A stretch of 64,000 bases of DNA from Callaeas wilsoni (taxonomy: Eukaryota > Chordata > Aves > Passeriformes > Callaeidae): assembly GCA_013398955.1 (NCBI GenBank), contig VWPU01019240.1, positions 1 to 64,000 on the forward strand, in the 5' to 3' direction. Below, in pieces: positions 35,901 through 49,178 of this stretch (within the stretch, counting starts at the first letter, position 1; each line of letters begins with the position of its first letter). The notes beneath the pieces are model-generated. The model did not search any database and was not told the DNA's origin. It saw nothing but the letters and a program-made list of their open reading frames with translations. The position numbers and the translations under genes were made by a program.

Positions 35901-38209
35901 CTCAAAGCACTTGCCTTTAAAACTATATTTAAAAGCTAGTTTTAACTCTCCTCCTTACAAAGGGAAATTTGGAAAAGTACACATGAACCAGTGTAGCAAT
36001 GTGACAAGGGTTACAGGAGTCCTCCTCGTGAATAACAACTTTGAAAGCTATAAACTACTTCATTCATCTTAATGATTATTTAATCTTGGAAGCTGACAGT
36101 AAGTTCTTTGCCTACAGCAAATTGAAAACTGACAGAGAGAGAGCATAGTAATGAGAATTTAATAGCAAAATAAATAATACAGAAGCTACTTCACTGATTG
36201 CATTATTATTATTATCCTGCTGAAGTAAATAGGAAAGCTGTGCTGCCAACACCTGGAAGAGAAGTAGGGCTTCCCCCTGAGCACTACACGTTTGCAACAG
36301 GAAACACGTGGCCTTGGACAAGCGACCAGCTCCAGCTGAGCCCAGGCTGGTGAGAAGATTGAAAAGGCAGCCTGCACACCCTTCCTTCCACCAGTGCTCT
36401 CCTATACCAGCCATGAATGGAAAACAAATACCACTCCCAGATATTTTACAGCCCCAGTCTCAAGGGCATGAGTTATCATTTCACTACAAATCATTGAAAT
36501 AAAAATAACTGTGAATTGAATCATTATCTCTCTGTCTCAGAGGGCACTGCCAAGCCTCCAGTACCCAGGAAATAAAGAAAGCCTCATTTCATGTATCTGC
36601 CAACCTACCTTCCCCCTTGTTCTGAGCCTCCTAGAGATGTGTGGCAAAAACCATTTTGGCCTTCCAAAGCTCCTAACTTGCCTCTACCAATTACCAACCA
36701 ACCAAGTTCTGTGGAGAGCTCAGCACTAGTGACATTATCTGCAAGCTCCATGGCAAAGTGTTTGGCACATTAAATGGCCCAAGATCACTAAAGCCAGTTT
36801 ATCGCAGCACCTCTTCCTTAAGGTCAGTTGGGATTGACCTGCAGGATTGTTCTGTCAGTATTTATGATAACTCTTAACAAATTAAATAGAACCTGGCACT
36901 ATTACTAGAGAATATATTCTAACTCTCAGCTGATGGAGTACAAATCAGTATAATTCCCGAATACCAACCCGTGTACGACTGACTGGTTTTGATTGCCTGC
37001 TGAGACTAATACAGAACAATGCACACTCGTATGTTGTTACATTGCTTTTCAATGAATACTCTTTCAAAGATGATATATGTTTTGCAACACATGTATTGTC
37101 CTATTCATTTCGCTCCCTCGTGTTTCCATTCATGTTGAGTCTGATTTGTAGGTTTTGAACCAGAATTCAGTATTGGAAAAACTATTTTCTGTGACCACAA
37201 TATCTTCACCAGTTCTGTGGGGTCTTTAAACCCAGTCTTGAGGCTGTTGCAGAGTTTGACTTTCTGGCACCTTTGTCTCCATAATCATCCTCATTTGTAC
37301 GGATTTGTTCCTGACAATCTGAGAGACAAACACAAGACCAGGCCACTTTCATTCACATGGACACACTCCTCTTTAAAAGTCTCTCAGCCTTCAGAGTCTT
37401 GAAGAGAGTGACCCATCCCAGCTTCCTTCCAACCAGAAGGATGTTGGCATTTGTTGGCAAAATCCAATGATGATTAGTTTGACCACCAAACTGCTTCACT
37501 AACAAACACTCTCTCTGCCTTATACCATATCTAACATTTTAGCCTAGATTTCAAACTCTCCTTTGAAAAGAAGGGTAAGTCTCAAATACTAACAACGTGT
37601 GTTAAATACATATACCAAGAATATAATGTACTGGGTACATGGCAAAAAATATGCCTGATCACATATGGTGTCTGAAAAGTTAAAAAACAGACATTAACAC
37701 TTACAAAACAAGAGCTCAATTAGAATAAAGGTTCACCAAACTCAGTTTTTCTAACATAATATGAAATCTAGCAATGTTGTCTCTGACATACAAGTTAATT
37801 CTGTACTTCATTGTAGCATAGCAGCACAGTGTTCCTGACCTGCCAGCAGTGTGAATCCACCTGCTTCACAGCAACCCATCCTCGAAAAGACTGTACAGAG
37901 TCAGAACAGGCCACTTTCCATTCTCCAGTCTACTTTTAAAAGGCAAACCACTGGGCCCTGCTTAACATTCGGGTCTCCTGCGGCTGCTGGCACTGTTTCC
38001 CTACCGTGCATCTGCGACACTCCCTGTGCCTCAAGTTTCTTCAGAGCCAGACAGTGAAGGTCCCATCCAGACAGATGCCCGCAGCACGCTTTAGAAAACT
38101 CCTATGTAATTCAGCCCATAATTGTAACACAAAAGCTGACACAGGTTATCCATGCGGTTTGTAAACCTGCCTGGACATACTTCCTCAGGACCGAGAAGCC
38201 CGATCACTG
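29902..38209. other. Intergenic sequence between the unidentified ORF and the DCBLD1 CpG island
   Basis: AT-rich DNA without recognised genes. Small features: a (CAA)n tract at about 30261-30278 and a two-copy direct repeat at 33131-33176 (ACCTTGAARAAACAAAAA, spacing 27 nt). ORFs of up to 104 codons on both strands have no supporting signal. Confidence 0.7.
33131..33176. repeat. Two-copy imperfect direct repeat, period 27
   Basis: ACCTTGAAGAAACAAAAA and ACCTTGAAAAAACAAAAA are 27 nt apart in A-rich intergenic DNA. Confidence 0.7.
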
Positions 38210-38364
38210 TGCTGAAGGGGCCGGACGCTCCCGCTTGCCCCGTCCGGCTGCGCTGCCCGCCGGCTCCCTTGGTGTCCGCCCCCGTGCCCCTTCCCGCTGT
38301 GGCAGTGGGAGCGACGCCTGGGAATTAGCCTGCAAACAGCAAAATAATCCTGTTTCCTCAAAAA

Positions 38365-38402
38365 CATACACGTATATACGAGTGTGTGTATATATATATG
38401 CG
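38365..38402 (+). repeat. TA/TG dinucleotide-rich microsatellite within the CpG island
   Basis: ACATACACGTATATACGAG followed by TGTGTGTATATATATATG, an AT-rich insert about 550 nt upstream of the DCBLD1 start codon. Confidence 0.8.
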
Positions 38403-38930
38403 GGCATGTACATAGCTTGCCAACTTCAGCGGCTCGCAGGCGATGCTGGGGGCTGCATGCGTTTGGGGAAACCCCAGTACCCCGGTGCAGCACCCCGGAG
38501 CGGCGGTGGGTGGGAGAAGCAGCACTCAGCGAGGGGAGGGGGCGGCGGGGCCGCGCCGGCCCCTCGGTCCACGGCAGGAGGAGGAGATACCCCGAGCGGC
38601 AGCCCAATGGGAATAGTGGCGCTTCCCCTTCTCCCGTTTCCTCTCTCCACCCCCAGCCCCAGGCCGGGAGGCGGGAGGCAGCAGCGCTGCAGCCTGGCCA
38701 CCGGCGGGGCACGGGGCCAGAGGCGATCCCGCACGGCCCCTACTCCGCCTCCGCAGAAACACCTGCGGGGGGGAAGGATGCCGGGAGGCGGCCGCCCCCC
38801 TCCGCGTGAGCGCGGGCTGGCTCCGGAGCCGCCCCAACCAGAAGGAGGAGGAGGAAGAGGAGAGGAAGAGAAAGGAGCGGGAGGGAAGTGGGGAAGTTGT
38901 GCCTTGCCCGCCCCGCCGAGAGCCAGAGCT

Positions 38931-39027
38931 ATGGGCCCCGCCGGGGGGGCGCGGGCCGCCCCCTCGCTGCTGCTCTCGCTGCTGCTCGGAGCCTCGGCCC
39001 CGCTCTGGCTGCGGGCGGAGACGCTGG
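38931..39027 (+). CDS. DCBLD1: DCBLD1 coding exon 1 (signal peptide)
   Basis: DCBLD1 is a single-pass membrane protein with extracellular CUB, LCCL and discoidin (F5/8 C) domains and a cytoplasmic tail that can be tyrosine-phosphorylated. The ATG at 38931 has a good context (G at -3, G at +4). It encodes MGPAGGARAAPSLLLSLLLG and then ASAPLWLRAETL, a signal peptide with a Leu-rich core and a likely cleavage near LRA/ET. The donor is CTGG|GTGAGT, phase 1 (32 codons plus one base), matching the phase of exon 2. The frame is also open upstream to an ATG at 38235, but a signal peptide directly after 38931 and the usual family length favour the downstream start. Confidence 0.92.
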
Positions 39028-39334
39028 GTGAGTCCGGGGCCGGGCGGGGAGGGTCGGCAGGCGCGGCCCCCGGGGGCTGCCCGCGCTGGGGGCGAGCGGA
39101 GGGGTGCTGCGGGCTGCCCCCGCCGTCCTCGCCTCGCTGCTCTGCGGGAGCGTAGCCTGAGCTGCTCTCAGGGCTGTATATAGCTGACCTGGTTAATCCT
39201 CGCCGGGTTTATCCCTGTGTCTGAGTAGCTGCGAGATTAAAGTGGTAACCAGCCTTACGGTAAATGTATACTACGACTTTCTTGATCTTTCTTAATTAGG
39301 ACTTTTGTTTTGTTTTGTTTTTAATAAGTCATAG

Positions 39335-39560
39335 GCGGCGAAAAAGTCTCCGGCAAGTTGCGTGCAGGAGGCAGGGAGAGGCCACCTGGGCGCCCGCCCG
39401 TGGCCGCCTCTCGTCAGCCCCGGCGGGAGCCCCGGGCGCGGCGGGCGGCGCTCGGTCCCCGGCAGCACCGCGTCTGCTCCGCCCGGGGCTGGGGCCGGCA
39501 GCCCCTGTCCCACAGCTACCCACAGGCAGCTCTGCTCTCCCTCTGGCTCGGTGAGAAAGT
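39335..39560 (+). promoter_or_regulatory. Second GC/CpG-rich block in DCBLD1 intron 1
   Basis: Separated from the main island by about 160 nt of AT-rich DNA. It is CpG-dense (GCGGCGGGCGGCGCTCG-type sequence), and at its end a consensus-like donor CTCG|GTGAGA sits at 39551. It could be an intronic enhancer, the shore of the promoter, or an alternative first exon. None can be proven here. Confidence 0.5.
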
Positions 39561-42500
39561 GAAATGCCCATACTCGTGCCGGCATAAAGTTTCGTAGGAA
39601 TCTCAAGGAGATGTTAGAGCCTTTTTGTGATAGTGCAGTTTGTTGCAATTAGGGTGTGGATACTATTCTCCTTACTCTGTGGTTTTAAGCTTCCTGTGTA
39701 AATTACCAGTACAGCTGACATCTCCGACCGTAGAGTTGCAACCTCTTGGCTGGTGCACCGCATGGCCTGATGCACTCGTTTTAGAAGATTTCACTGGCAG
39801 CTATCGATAAAATAGCTAATACTGGAAACTAAGCGTCATAATGAGCTTGACAATGCATTCAGATAACTTAGAAGTCCCATATTAATGTTCCGACTCGGTT
39901 GCAAATTCCAGAACCCAGTGCTGTGCATTAGCATTGTATACAGGCATTGGCAGAAAGTACTTCGGCTGATTTATACCTGTTCTTCCCATATCCTCAACCG
40001 CCTATTAACAGGCTTCTGATATGCATCTCCACAAAAGGGAGAAGTTGGTATGATTCGTGTTGCCACTTGCCAGCTTCACGGTAGTTTTGCTATTCTGTCC
40101 TCAATATGCTGGGATTCTAATTTGATATGTTCCAGGAAACATACGTAGCAAAGAAAACACATTCCCTTAATCCTCTCTTTTCATCAGCGTTTTGAGGGGT
40201 TTTTTTGTTTGTTTTCTCTTTCACCAATGGTTGTCCCTCACTCGATGGCATCAGGGAGAAGAAAGTCATTTGGGGAGCAAGTGAGTAATAGTAACTCTGC
40301 TGGGGTTTCAGGGGGTTTTGGTGCATACAGTAACAAAGTAGTAAGTATGAATGTCCCTTCTTGTCCATAATCCCAAATTAATTGGTAAAAGCACTTTTGT
40401 CTTATGCATGTTAAAAATGCTTCTACTATCAAATCAACAAAATGGAAACACAGGTAATATTTTGCCTGGTTCACTTTGGACCAAACTCAGATTTACAAGA
40501 TAATCTGTCCAGTATCTAGAAAGAAGAAAAGATGTTGATTTCCCCCCAGCTTCATTTCTCCACGGGGGAAGTTCTTCTATGTTTGTTTATTACGATTACC
40601 CTATAAATTAGGGGCTAAGTGTTCTAAAGTCACACCAGTGGAGAAAGGAGATAAGGATAAGTGGATACAAACTTCCTGTTACACAAGCTTCTTCACTTGA
40701 TTTAAAAGTTGTAATGGAGCAGGAGAAGTGCCAGAGTGAATCAGGCTCGAGTTTCAGATAATTCTGTATCTCGTCACCACTGGTGTTTCCCACCAGCTGG
40801 TTCAAAGAAAGATGCACTGGTTTAAGTATATTGATTTTAAAATATCCATTTTAAAAAATGAAGCATTACATTTTTCTGACTCCTCATGAGCTGACTGCAC
40901 AACATGCAGCCTTTACCTTCCTCCTAACTCTTTCTTGAGGGGTGCTACAGAACAAGGGTGAAGTGGCTGTTATAGCTTTTGTTCTTTTACTTCCATTTCA
41001 AATTAAGGAAAGACCCTTTTTTCACTGCAGCTCAGTTATTTCAGAGAATGGCTCATATCTGAGTGTAACTGTGTAGAGTCCTGGTGTCAGCACTCTTTCT
41101 GTTCTTGAAAATATGTTGAATGCGTGTGTTATCTGAGGAATCTATGACCCTGGAATTTTGTTGTCCATAAGAAAGGTTGAGTGTTAAGGGAAACGATTTT
41201 AATTAAAAAATATTTATAGGCTTAGTAGGTCTCACCTGGGAACAAATACGACATCTATGACTGTCCATGAGTAATATATAGCTTCGAGATTTATAATAAG
41301 AGGTGGTTCTTTTCTGTTTTTATTCTGCTGTACGCCAGTCTTCTCTTGGAGTTTCAGTTGCCAGTGCTTTGCTGACAACTACCAAATATACCTTGTTCCC
41401 TGTCTGCCAACTTCACAGAGCCATCCCATATCCTGGTATATCTTCTAAAAATCTCCACCAGCGGTTAGAACCCAAGGCAGAAGGGAGGCAAACCTGAACA
41501 CATTGTCTTTGCCTTTCACAATTCCCTGTTTTTTCTTCTGCTGTTGTTGAGCAAGACCTTGAATGATGTAATTGTGGGCAGCAGAAATCAGAGTTGAATC
41601 TGAGTCTTTCAGAGTTTTGACTCATTTTCTATCACGTTTCTGTGCAGTAGGACTTAAAACTGATCTGAAGGTTGGTTGTTTGTAGGAAGGCATAAGAGGA
41701 ATGGGGATTTTAATCTATTAAGTAAAAGATTTAAGCCACTGCTCTTGCTGTACCTCATTTATTTTCACTTCAAATAAAACACAGCTATTAAACTAGTTCA
41801 TGTGGGATTTGCAGATTAGCATCCAGGAGTGAGCTTTGCTTGCAGTATTCCTGGACAGTTGCACCCAATGCCCAGTTGGAAGAATCGATGGGGAGTAGAC
41901 TTTTATATGTTTTGAGGAAAGGCTGTTATTCAATGTGACAACAGTGTATCCAGTAATTACGAGAGATTATGCCTGTTCTCAGGGGCTTGCACAAAACCCT
42001 TACTGAGGAGTACTGGTGTGATCATGCTAATCCACTTTGTATGCCCATTTCCAGCAGTTTTAAATGCAGATTGAGATGAGTCTTTCTTGTACCCAACTCC
42101 CGCCCCCCCCTTCAGTTTCAGAATATAAGTGATTGGTAAATTTTCAGTTTGTTTGCGTTTTGTCCTTATGTCTGTTTCCTTCCTTGGCTCTCTCTCTCTT
42201 GCCTTGGGAATACTGACTAGAATTGCTAAAGAGGGAGGCAACAGTTTTCCAGTTGCAGTTCATAAGCAATGCGCGTACCCGCCACAAGAAAACTGCAATG
42301 TTTTCAGTCACACAGACTTTGCTATAAATAGCTCTAAGCTCTTCATAAGTACTTCTCTTCAGGTTATCAGGGGATGTATTTCAAACAAAATCAAAGGCAG
42401 GGAGGCCAGCAGGAGTCTCTCTGACAATGCAGGGAGAAAAAGATACTTTGGGAAAGTTGTTACCTGCATGGCTGTTGAATCATATTTCATGAAAATCATT

Positions 42501-44912
42501 TGTTGATTTGCATATGCAAAAATATATTCATTTATATTTATCAAAACTGTGTCGCCTTTAGTCCACCTGAGTTAAGTGGGTAGCGCAGTAAAAATTTGTT
42601 TGAAAAAATGCCAATTTTGAGGACAGTCATGCTACTGTATAGAGATGCCTAAGGTACCTTTTCAAAAGTATCTTAGGTGCCAGGACTGGTATAGTTTTGA
42701 AAGCCCATCTGAGTTCTCACACCATGCTGAGAAGTGTGGTCCTGTGTGGTGGCAGGCACTGAAGTCCTCAGCATAGACATCACTGTAGTTTGGGGCTGGC
42801 TGTATCAGATCAGATGCTCTCCTGTGGCATGTACTCATCAACATATGGGTTTGCACCATCTGCTAAGAATAAAACAAGCCAGACAAAATCAAAATAAAAT
42901 CCTTCTCACTGGATTCAGTGGAATGGTGTTGGATCCCAACTAACTGCAATAAAAAATATTAATAGCAATGCATAAGAATGAGCACACAACTTCCCCAAAA
43001 GGTTTAATTAGTGTTACAACTGGGAGTGGGAAACTTCAAACTGGGACAAGCTAATAGTGATGTTTAAATAAAAAAGGATAGTGGTTTGACTAGTTTTAAG
43101 AGTATACGGATACCTGCATTTTTGCTTTCAAAAGAAATTACAAACTACCTAATTAAACTGATTTTTGTCTGTGAAAATTGTGTGAGTGCTAAAGCCACAT
43201 TTTTGAGGTTGGCTGTATGCTTGTACATAGAGAGAAGCTGCCAGTAGTTTTGGTTAGGATTGTCGATCCTGTATAATTAAGCCTGGGAGCTGAGTGTTTT
43301 GAGGAGAGGAAGCATTTTGGTCTTTCATTGCCTTTCTCCCTGTCTCTTCTTTTGACAGAGCCAGGAGTTGCCTCTCAGGAGTTTCCTTCCGAGACATGAA
43401 AGCTTAGTGTGGTGGTGGTAGTGGTACTTTCTCATCCTCTTTGAGCAAGATTTCCAGTCCCAGTGTGACCATATTCATTATTTCCATTTCCCTCATGGGA
43501 TGGGATTCCTATCTGGTGGCAGCTCCATTCTACTCCCCCGCATAGGCACAGAGAAGGATGAGTGCACCCATGCTGTGCAGTATTTGCCCATCTCCAAAAA
43601 GCTTCAGGAAAGGTGTTCCCAAGTACCATGACAAGGGACAGGAGAATAAATGTGGAAAGCAGAACAGGGCAAGGCTAGAAACCCAGTCCCGAGGCCTCCT
43701 ACAGGACCAGGGTGTTCATTTTTATATTTAGTATCACACATTTCAGCCCAAGCTACATCTGTAATTACATTAGTGTTCATCAGACATTTAGTTAAGCTCT
43801 AAAACATTGCTTCTTCCCTCAGTTGCTGCAGAAACCTCATATCCATCGGAGTTTTATTCCATGATGTTCAAGTTTCTGGCATTTCCACCACAAATTGTTC
43901 AACAATATTGGATTTCAGTCTAATGCTTTGACATTAAAGTTGAAGTCATGTTGATGTCATCTTCCAGATGTTCATGTTGACTGAATAAAAATTTTGTTTG
44001 TTTGTTTTATTTCAAATTACAAAAACACATGGGGAATTCTGGATGTGATCCCTCATGCTATACAAAGGCTTGTGTGTGTCCTGTCAGAAATCAAACAAAA
44101 CTTTTCTTCATGAAGTAGCAGCAGAGACTTCAAAAAGCTGGAAACATAGGTGGATTTCTTCACCCACCCGAACAGAATGGCTTTGTTACGTGCCTGAGCC
44201 TTGTTGTTGCAGCTGCAGTAACTGTGCAGAAGGGAGATGTGTGGCTTCTGCCTGAAATTACTTGTATTTTGCTCTGGTGCCACACCAGTTCTGTGTTGTT
44301 ATGCTGTTTTGCCTTAATAGTCAGCAATGCCTCACTTGTAAAATGAACTCATAAGAACAACAACAAAAAAAGTCCACACTTTGTCCTCCAGGTATGCAAA
44401 AATATATTTTAATTTGTAAAATAAATTCAGGTATCCTGTGGGTCTCTCTCTGCTGGGATGCTTAAGCAGCGAGGTCCATGGCTCACATTTGAGCTGTTGC
44501 CTTCCCTGTTGTCTCAGCTTTCTCCCAAAGGCAGGGGTTTGTATTATCCCATGTTTCAGCATGCTACAGGGGAATTGAAGTTCAAGTGCCTCTGAGCTAC
44601 TGAAGGCTTTTTGGGTGGTCGTAAGTGTTAACATTTTCAAACTCAAGGAGTCAGCACTTACTGCTCTAGTAGTATTTTAGCACAGACAGAAAAGACATGG
44701 TTAAACTCATGGTCCCTGCTAATGCTTGTGTTTTGAAAATTAATCCACTATTTCTTTTTAGATGAAACTTCATTGCTGTGTTTTGTAGGTGGAAAGCAAA
44801 ATAAAACTATCAAAATAAACTGAGCAGTTACACTGAGAGATTCACTCTTGGGTTGAGTGAAAAACTGTTCAGACCTTTCTGCTGTATCCTGTTTCAAAAG
44901 TTGAGAATGTGA

Positions 44913-44934
44913 TTTTTTTTTTTTTTTTTTTTTT
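44913..44934 (+). repeat. Poly-T tract (about 22 T)
   Basis: Homopolymer in DCBLD1 intron 1. On the minus strand it could be a decayed retroposon tail, but the adjacent sequence was not recognised. Confidence 0.85.
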
Positions 44935-45167
44935 AATACTACTGCTAATCAAAAAAATCTGGTCAAAATGGAGTTATGGAGTTTCACTATAAGTGGTGTA
45001 CACAGGGTGGCATAAAATATACTCCTCTCTGCTATTTTCCACATCCATTAGCAAATACCTTTTATGCAGTCTCATTAACGTGTCACAGAAGACACAGAAA
45101 TGATGCTGTGGGTCACATGCGGTACCACAACCAACACTGTAGTATTTAAGTAATGATGTAGCTGCTT

Positions 45168-45181
45168 TCCTTTCTTTCTTT

Positions 45182-45204
<23 letters not shown>
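45168..45204 (+). repeat. Pyrimidine tract ending in poly-T
   Basis: CTTTC/TTTCTTT units run into about 21 T, roughly 250 nt after the previous poly-T tract. Confidence 0.85.
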
Positions 45205-45213
<9 letters not shown>

Positions 45214-48200
45214 ACATCTTTCACTGCAACTCTATGTAACCACAATGAACTGTGAATATCACAAAAGTTTGGGGAGCTTCTGCATGTACCATTTTGTTTA
45301 GTAGCTTGAGGATGAGTATCAAGCAGGCTGGTTGTGTGACAATACTGACAAAAGGCTTTTCTTGCTTTCAGTGCATCAGGTCAGAGTAGTTCTTCGATTG
45401 TTTCTTCATCGTAGTTCAGTTAAATTCTGCTTCCATTTCTACTGGAGTTGGAAGAAACCATTTGTTGTTAGTTTGCAATAACTAGGGAGGAAATAGTTTC
45501 TTAGACACTGGGTTCACTGAGTCAAAAGACAAAAAAATTTGTTGTGCTGATAAATGACAGTTATTGTTTCCATCACAAACCAATTTTTTTCCTCTTGAGA
45601 TATTTGTTGATTTACACCTTGAGGATAATGAGGTGTTTGTATAATTCACTTTGAGAAAAGTAGCATCCTTTATCTTGTCCTTTCTTATTAATAAATTACA
45701 TATTCCTCCTAGGCGTACAGGCATGAAAGGTGGATGCATGATTTTTCAAGTAAGTCAGGACAAGTTTGATTTCTAGAAAAAAAGACTATCTTCCATCATT
45801 GTTAACTGTCTATCTTGCTTGACTTGTATCACACTAGCAAGGTAATTGCATATTAAAATAAGGGGAGTGTGTGGTTTCATTCTATCATGTTCAGCCATTT
45901 CCTCTTGCCCAAATTAAAACTGTTTTGAAATCTTGCCTTCCCACCTGCTACTGTAACTGGAACAGCTCTGCTTCAGCCTCTCCTTACCCTGGTGTCTCTG
46001 AATTTCCTGTCCCTGTGGGTTTGTCAGTCCTTAGCACTGCTGTGAATATTCCTATTCCTATGCAACCCAATATTCGAGTCTGGCCTTGAGCTTGCAGCAT
46101 ATGTTTCCCACACAGTCCAAATTTGGTGCAATATACTGTAAGTTAATCTCCAGTAAAGCATAGCGAAGAGAAAAACCTGGGAAGAAAACAGATGGAGAAA
46201 GTAGAGCAAACAATTTGCATATATATGATATGACTCTTAGTTAAGATTAGCATTTCCTACTTTGCCTGAAAAGCCCTTAATAAAAATCCAACTTCATGTT
46301 TGCCTCAAATCAGCAGAACTGGAGGAGATGCCCTAATGGCAAAATGTCCCCCCAACCCAGGGACAGCCCAGCACAGGGTGGGAGGGAGCTCCATCTCCTG
46401 CTCCAGCCCTGTGTTGTTGGCACATTTCTGGGAGGCCGTAGGCAGAGGGGCAGGGAAGAAACTGCTGTCTGTGGGATATTTGCTTCTCATAGCCTTCATA
46501 GCTCAGAACCATCACCAGGGTCCTGAGTTACTCTGCATGTGTGACTGATGGAGGAATGTGACCATCTTCCCATTTATTTATAGTCCTTCACAGTTCTTTC
46601 TGAGCATGCACTTACAAGAAGTGCTTGGGCATGGACTTGGTGCCTTCTCTGCACTTGAGATGCTTAATATGGACATGTATCTCATAGTAATAATTTATTT
46701 ATTTAGAAAACAAAACATCAGTTTCCCTTTTGCAAAAATGGGACTCTACATTTAAGATTCATCTGAAATTTCCGTACACGTGTAGCTCCATTCTCGTATC
46801 TGTCCAAACCCGCACAACAGTAAGGTGTCGAGGTGGTCAATTGCAGCAATATGCCACCTTCGTAAAAGGAAAGCATTGAAAAAGCATTCCAGTAAATAAA
46901 TAAATTACAAATCTCTTTTGTTTCAGCAGTTAAAAAGGCATAGAAGTTTTCTCACACCCACAAGCTCAAGAGTGCTGTATTTAGAGTGCTGAAAAGCAAA
47001 TTCCAGTACTGAAGCTCGCTTCTCTGGCGGGCTACATTTGGATATAGTGCCTAAGCCCTGGAAGCAGTGACTAAAACATACTTATTTTTGACATGCACTC
47101 TGGTACTGTCTGTCTTTCACAGATTGCAGTGGAACCAGATCGTGGTTCGCATTTGTGTTAGTGTAAGTTAGACTTTACTACTTGTTCAGGTTTCAAACCT
47201 GCATGCTGAGTGTAAAGTTCCCTCTTAGTGGACATGGCTTCCTGTTAATAGAAGAAGTTTCCTATAAGGGGATTTCTGCCTTCTTTTGACCTTTTGGCAG
47301 CTAAATAAATAAAATCTCAGATCTTAGTATGTTTTTGTCTCTGTGAACCTCTGCAAAAGTGAGGGGTTTCTGGGGTAGTAAAGGCTGCCCAGGCCAGTTG
47401 TAGCAATCCTGCAAAGTCACTGCCATGTAGCTGGAAAGATTTCCCTGGCTGCTCCCAGATAGATGGCTGTGCTGCAATGGCTAAAAAACTCTAGCTTTGA
47501 AATATGGTACTATGGATGTAAGCTGTGTTGCTAGATAAGACATTCAGAAGGATTGTCAGGGGTTTTTCTTCTATACTTGATGATGACAATCCTACTAGTT
47601 ACTGAAATAACTTTTCATGTGTTTGAGGCAGAGCATCTCCTGAGGCTGGCTGCAGGGGACACCCTGAGGAAAGCCAGCTCCCAGCCACAGTCTGAATGGC
47701 TGCGGGGGTGATTGCAGCTGGGCACGTGGTGGGAATCTGTGATTTGTGGAACTGCCGTGGAATCAACTGGCGATCATTTGCTTCTTTCTCATTTCTACTT
47801 TAAGAGGGACATTACAGTAAATAATGTCTGTGAAGAGGAGGGGAAAACGTGCTGTCGTTTGTTTGACCTCCTTCTCCTTTTGCACTCCTTTGAAGTTGGT
47901 AAGTAAATAATTTGGGCAACAAAATCAGCACTCCACAGTGTTCCTTTGTTTCTTCTGCTCTACCTTCCCTTCCTGCTCTTGGCCCTCCTGCCAGCCATCA
48001 TTTGGTTAGCTTGGGCAGCAAAATAAGTGTCCTCAGGAGCTGCTGCAGCACAGAGGATAAAATGTTTCCTGACTTCCTAATGGAGTTAAATTAAAATGCA
48101 ACTCAAAGAAAATGTTTACGTGCTATTTGTTTTTCCTTTTGCAACAGGGCGTACTGTGAAGTGGGAGACTTCTTCCCTTAAAAGGAATATTAATTTAAAG

Positions 48201-49161
48201 GCCACAGAAGATGATAATCACTGCTTTTTATCCTGATGTTTATAGACGTGCCTTTATTTTTAATGATTTCTTTCATTACTTGAAAATAGTTTTTTCTGTA
48301 TCCACAAAATATTGTGAAGAATGTAAAGCTGGACTTCTGAAAAAATCCTGCTGTGGATTTATGTACTTTTGAAGCAGGACTCAGCCAGTTGCTTGGCTGG
48401 TGTAAATGGCATCTGCTCTGAATCCAGTGGCTTGTGAAATCCCCAAATGTGTGGCCATACCCCCTCCCTACCTCCCCCATGGTGCCTGTGGCGCTGGGCC
48501 CCAGCACTGCTGGGGAGGAGGACTGGGGGTACTCACCTGCCCAGCGATGCCTGAGGCCTGTGATGTTGCCCCTTGTTTGAGCTCACTGCCAGGAAAAGCA
48601 CAAAGCTCTGACATCTCACCATTCTCTGTGCAAGTGATGGGTTTAGGTCCCAGTTGTGTGGAGATGAAGCACTTAACTTTGCATTTTACTCCATCACCTC
48701 ACAAAGCAGTGAAGGCATGAACTCATTTGTGTTTGCAGTGTGCATAATTCTGTTAGTGATGAAGGTTAGAGTAGCTGTATGAAAACCAAAGGTGTGTTCA
48801 GACCACATCAGTGGATTTGGATGGCATCTGGCGAGAAAACTTGGGTTTTCTCTGTCTTTTCTCCTATCCTACATGAGCAGAGAGGGCACAGGTTTGACTG
48901 GAAGGAGCTGATTTCTTTTTTAGATGCTTATCTGTTCTTATGCATAACTCAAATATTTCAAACACAAATGCAAAACTCCTTGACTCAGTTAATAAGCTGG
49001 AGTTCCTACTTCAGTGAAAGCAATGCAGAAGATGAGGCAAATATATTTTCTTCTTGTGAGGCTTCTCATAAGAGGTTTCAGAGCCATAGCCTTGACTCAG
49101 TGGCATTTTGTTCACTCTGACTGTGCCCATTTGCTGCAGTGGCTCTTCAGAAAATGCTGAC

Positions 49162-49178
49162 TTTTTTTTTTTTTTTTT
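49162..49178 (+). repeat. Poly-T tract (17 T)
   Basis: Homopolymer in DCBLD1 intron 1. The following GTTCGAACC resembles a tRNA B box, but there is no A box or cloverleaf, so no tRNA or SINE was called. Confidence 0.8.

Larger units (their letters stand above)
38210..39170 (+). promoter_or_regulatory. DCBLD1: CpG island, DCBLD1 promoter and first exon
   Basis: There is a sharp change from AT-rich DNA to dense CpG and GC-box-like CCCCGCCCC/GGGGCGGGG-type sequence on both sides of the DCBLD1 start codon. An AT/GT microsatellite (about 38365-38402) interrupts it. The purine-rich GGAGGAGGAGGAAGAGGAG at 38842-38860 lies in the probable 5' untranslated region. There is no TATA box at a useful distance, as is usual for CpG-island promoters with dispersed initiation. 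The exact start site is unknown. Confidence 0.85.

Noticed and set aside
38185..38837. Minus-strand ORFs of 102-175 codons across the CpG island
   Set aside because: Low-complexity Pro/Arg/Gly-rich translations, open in several frames at once because of high GC; no domain or start context.
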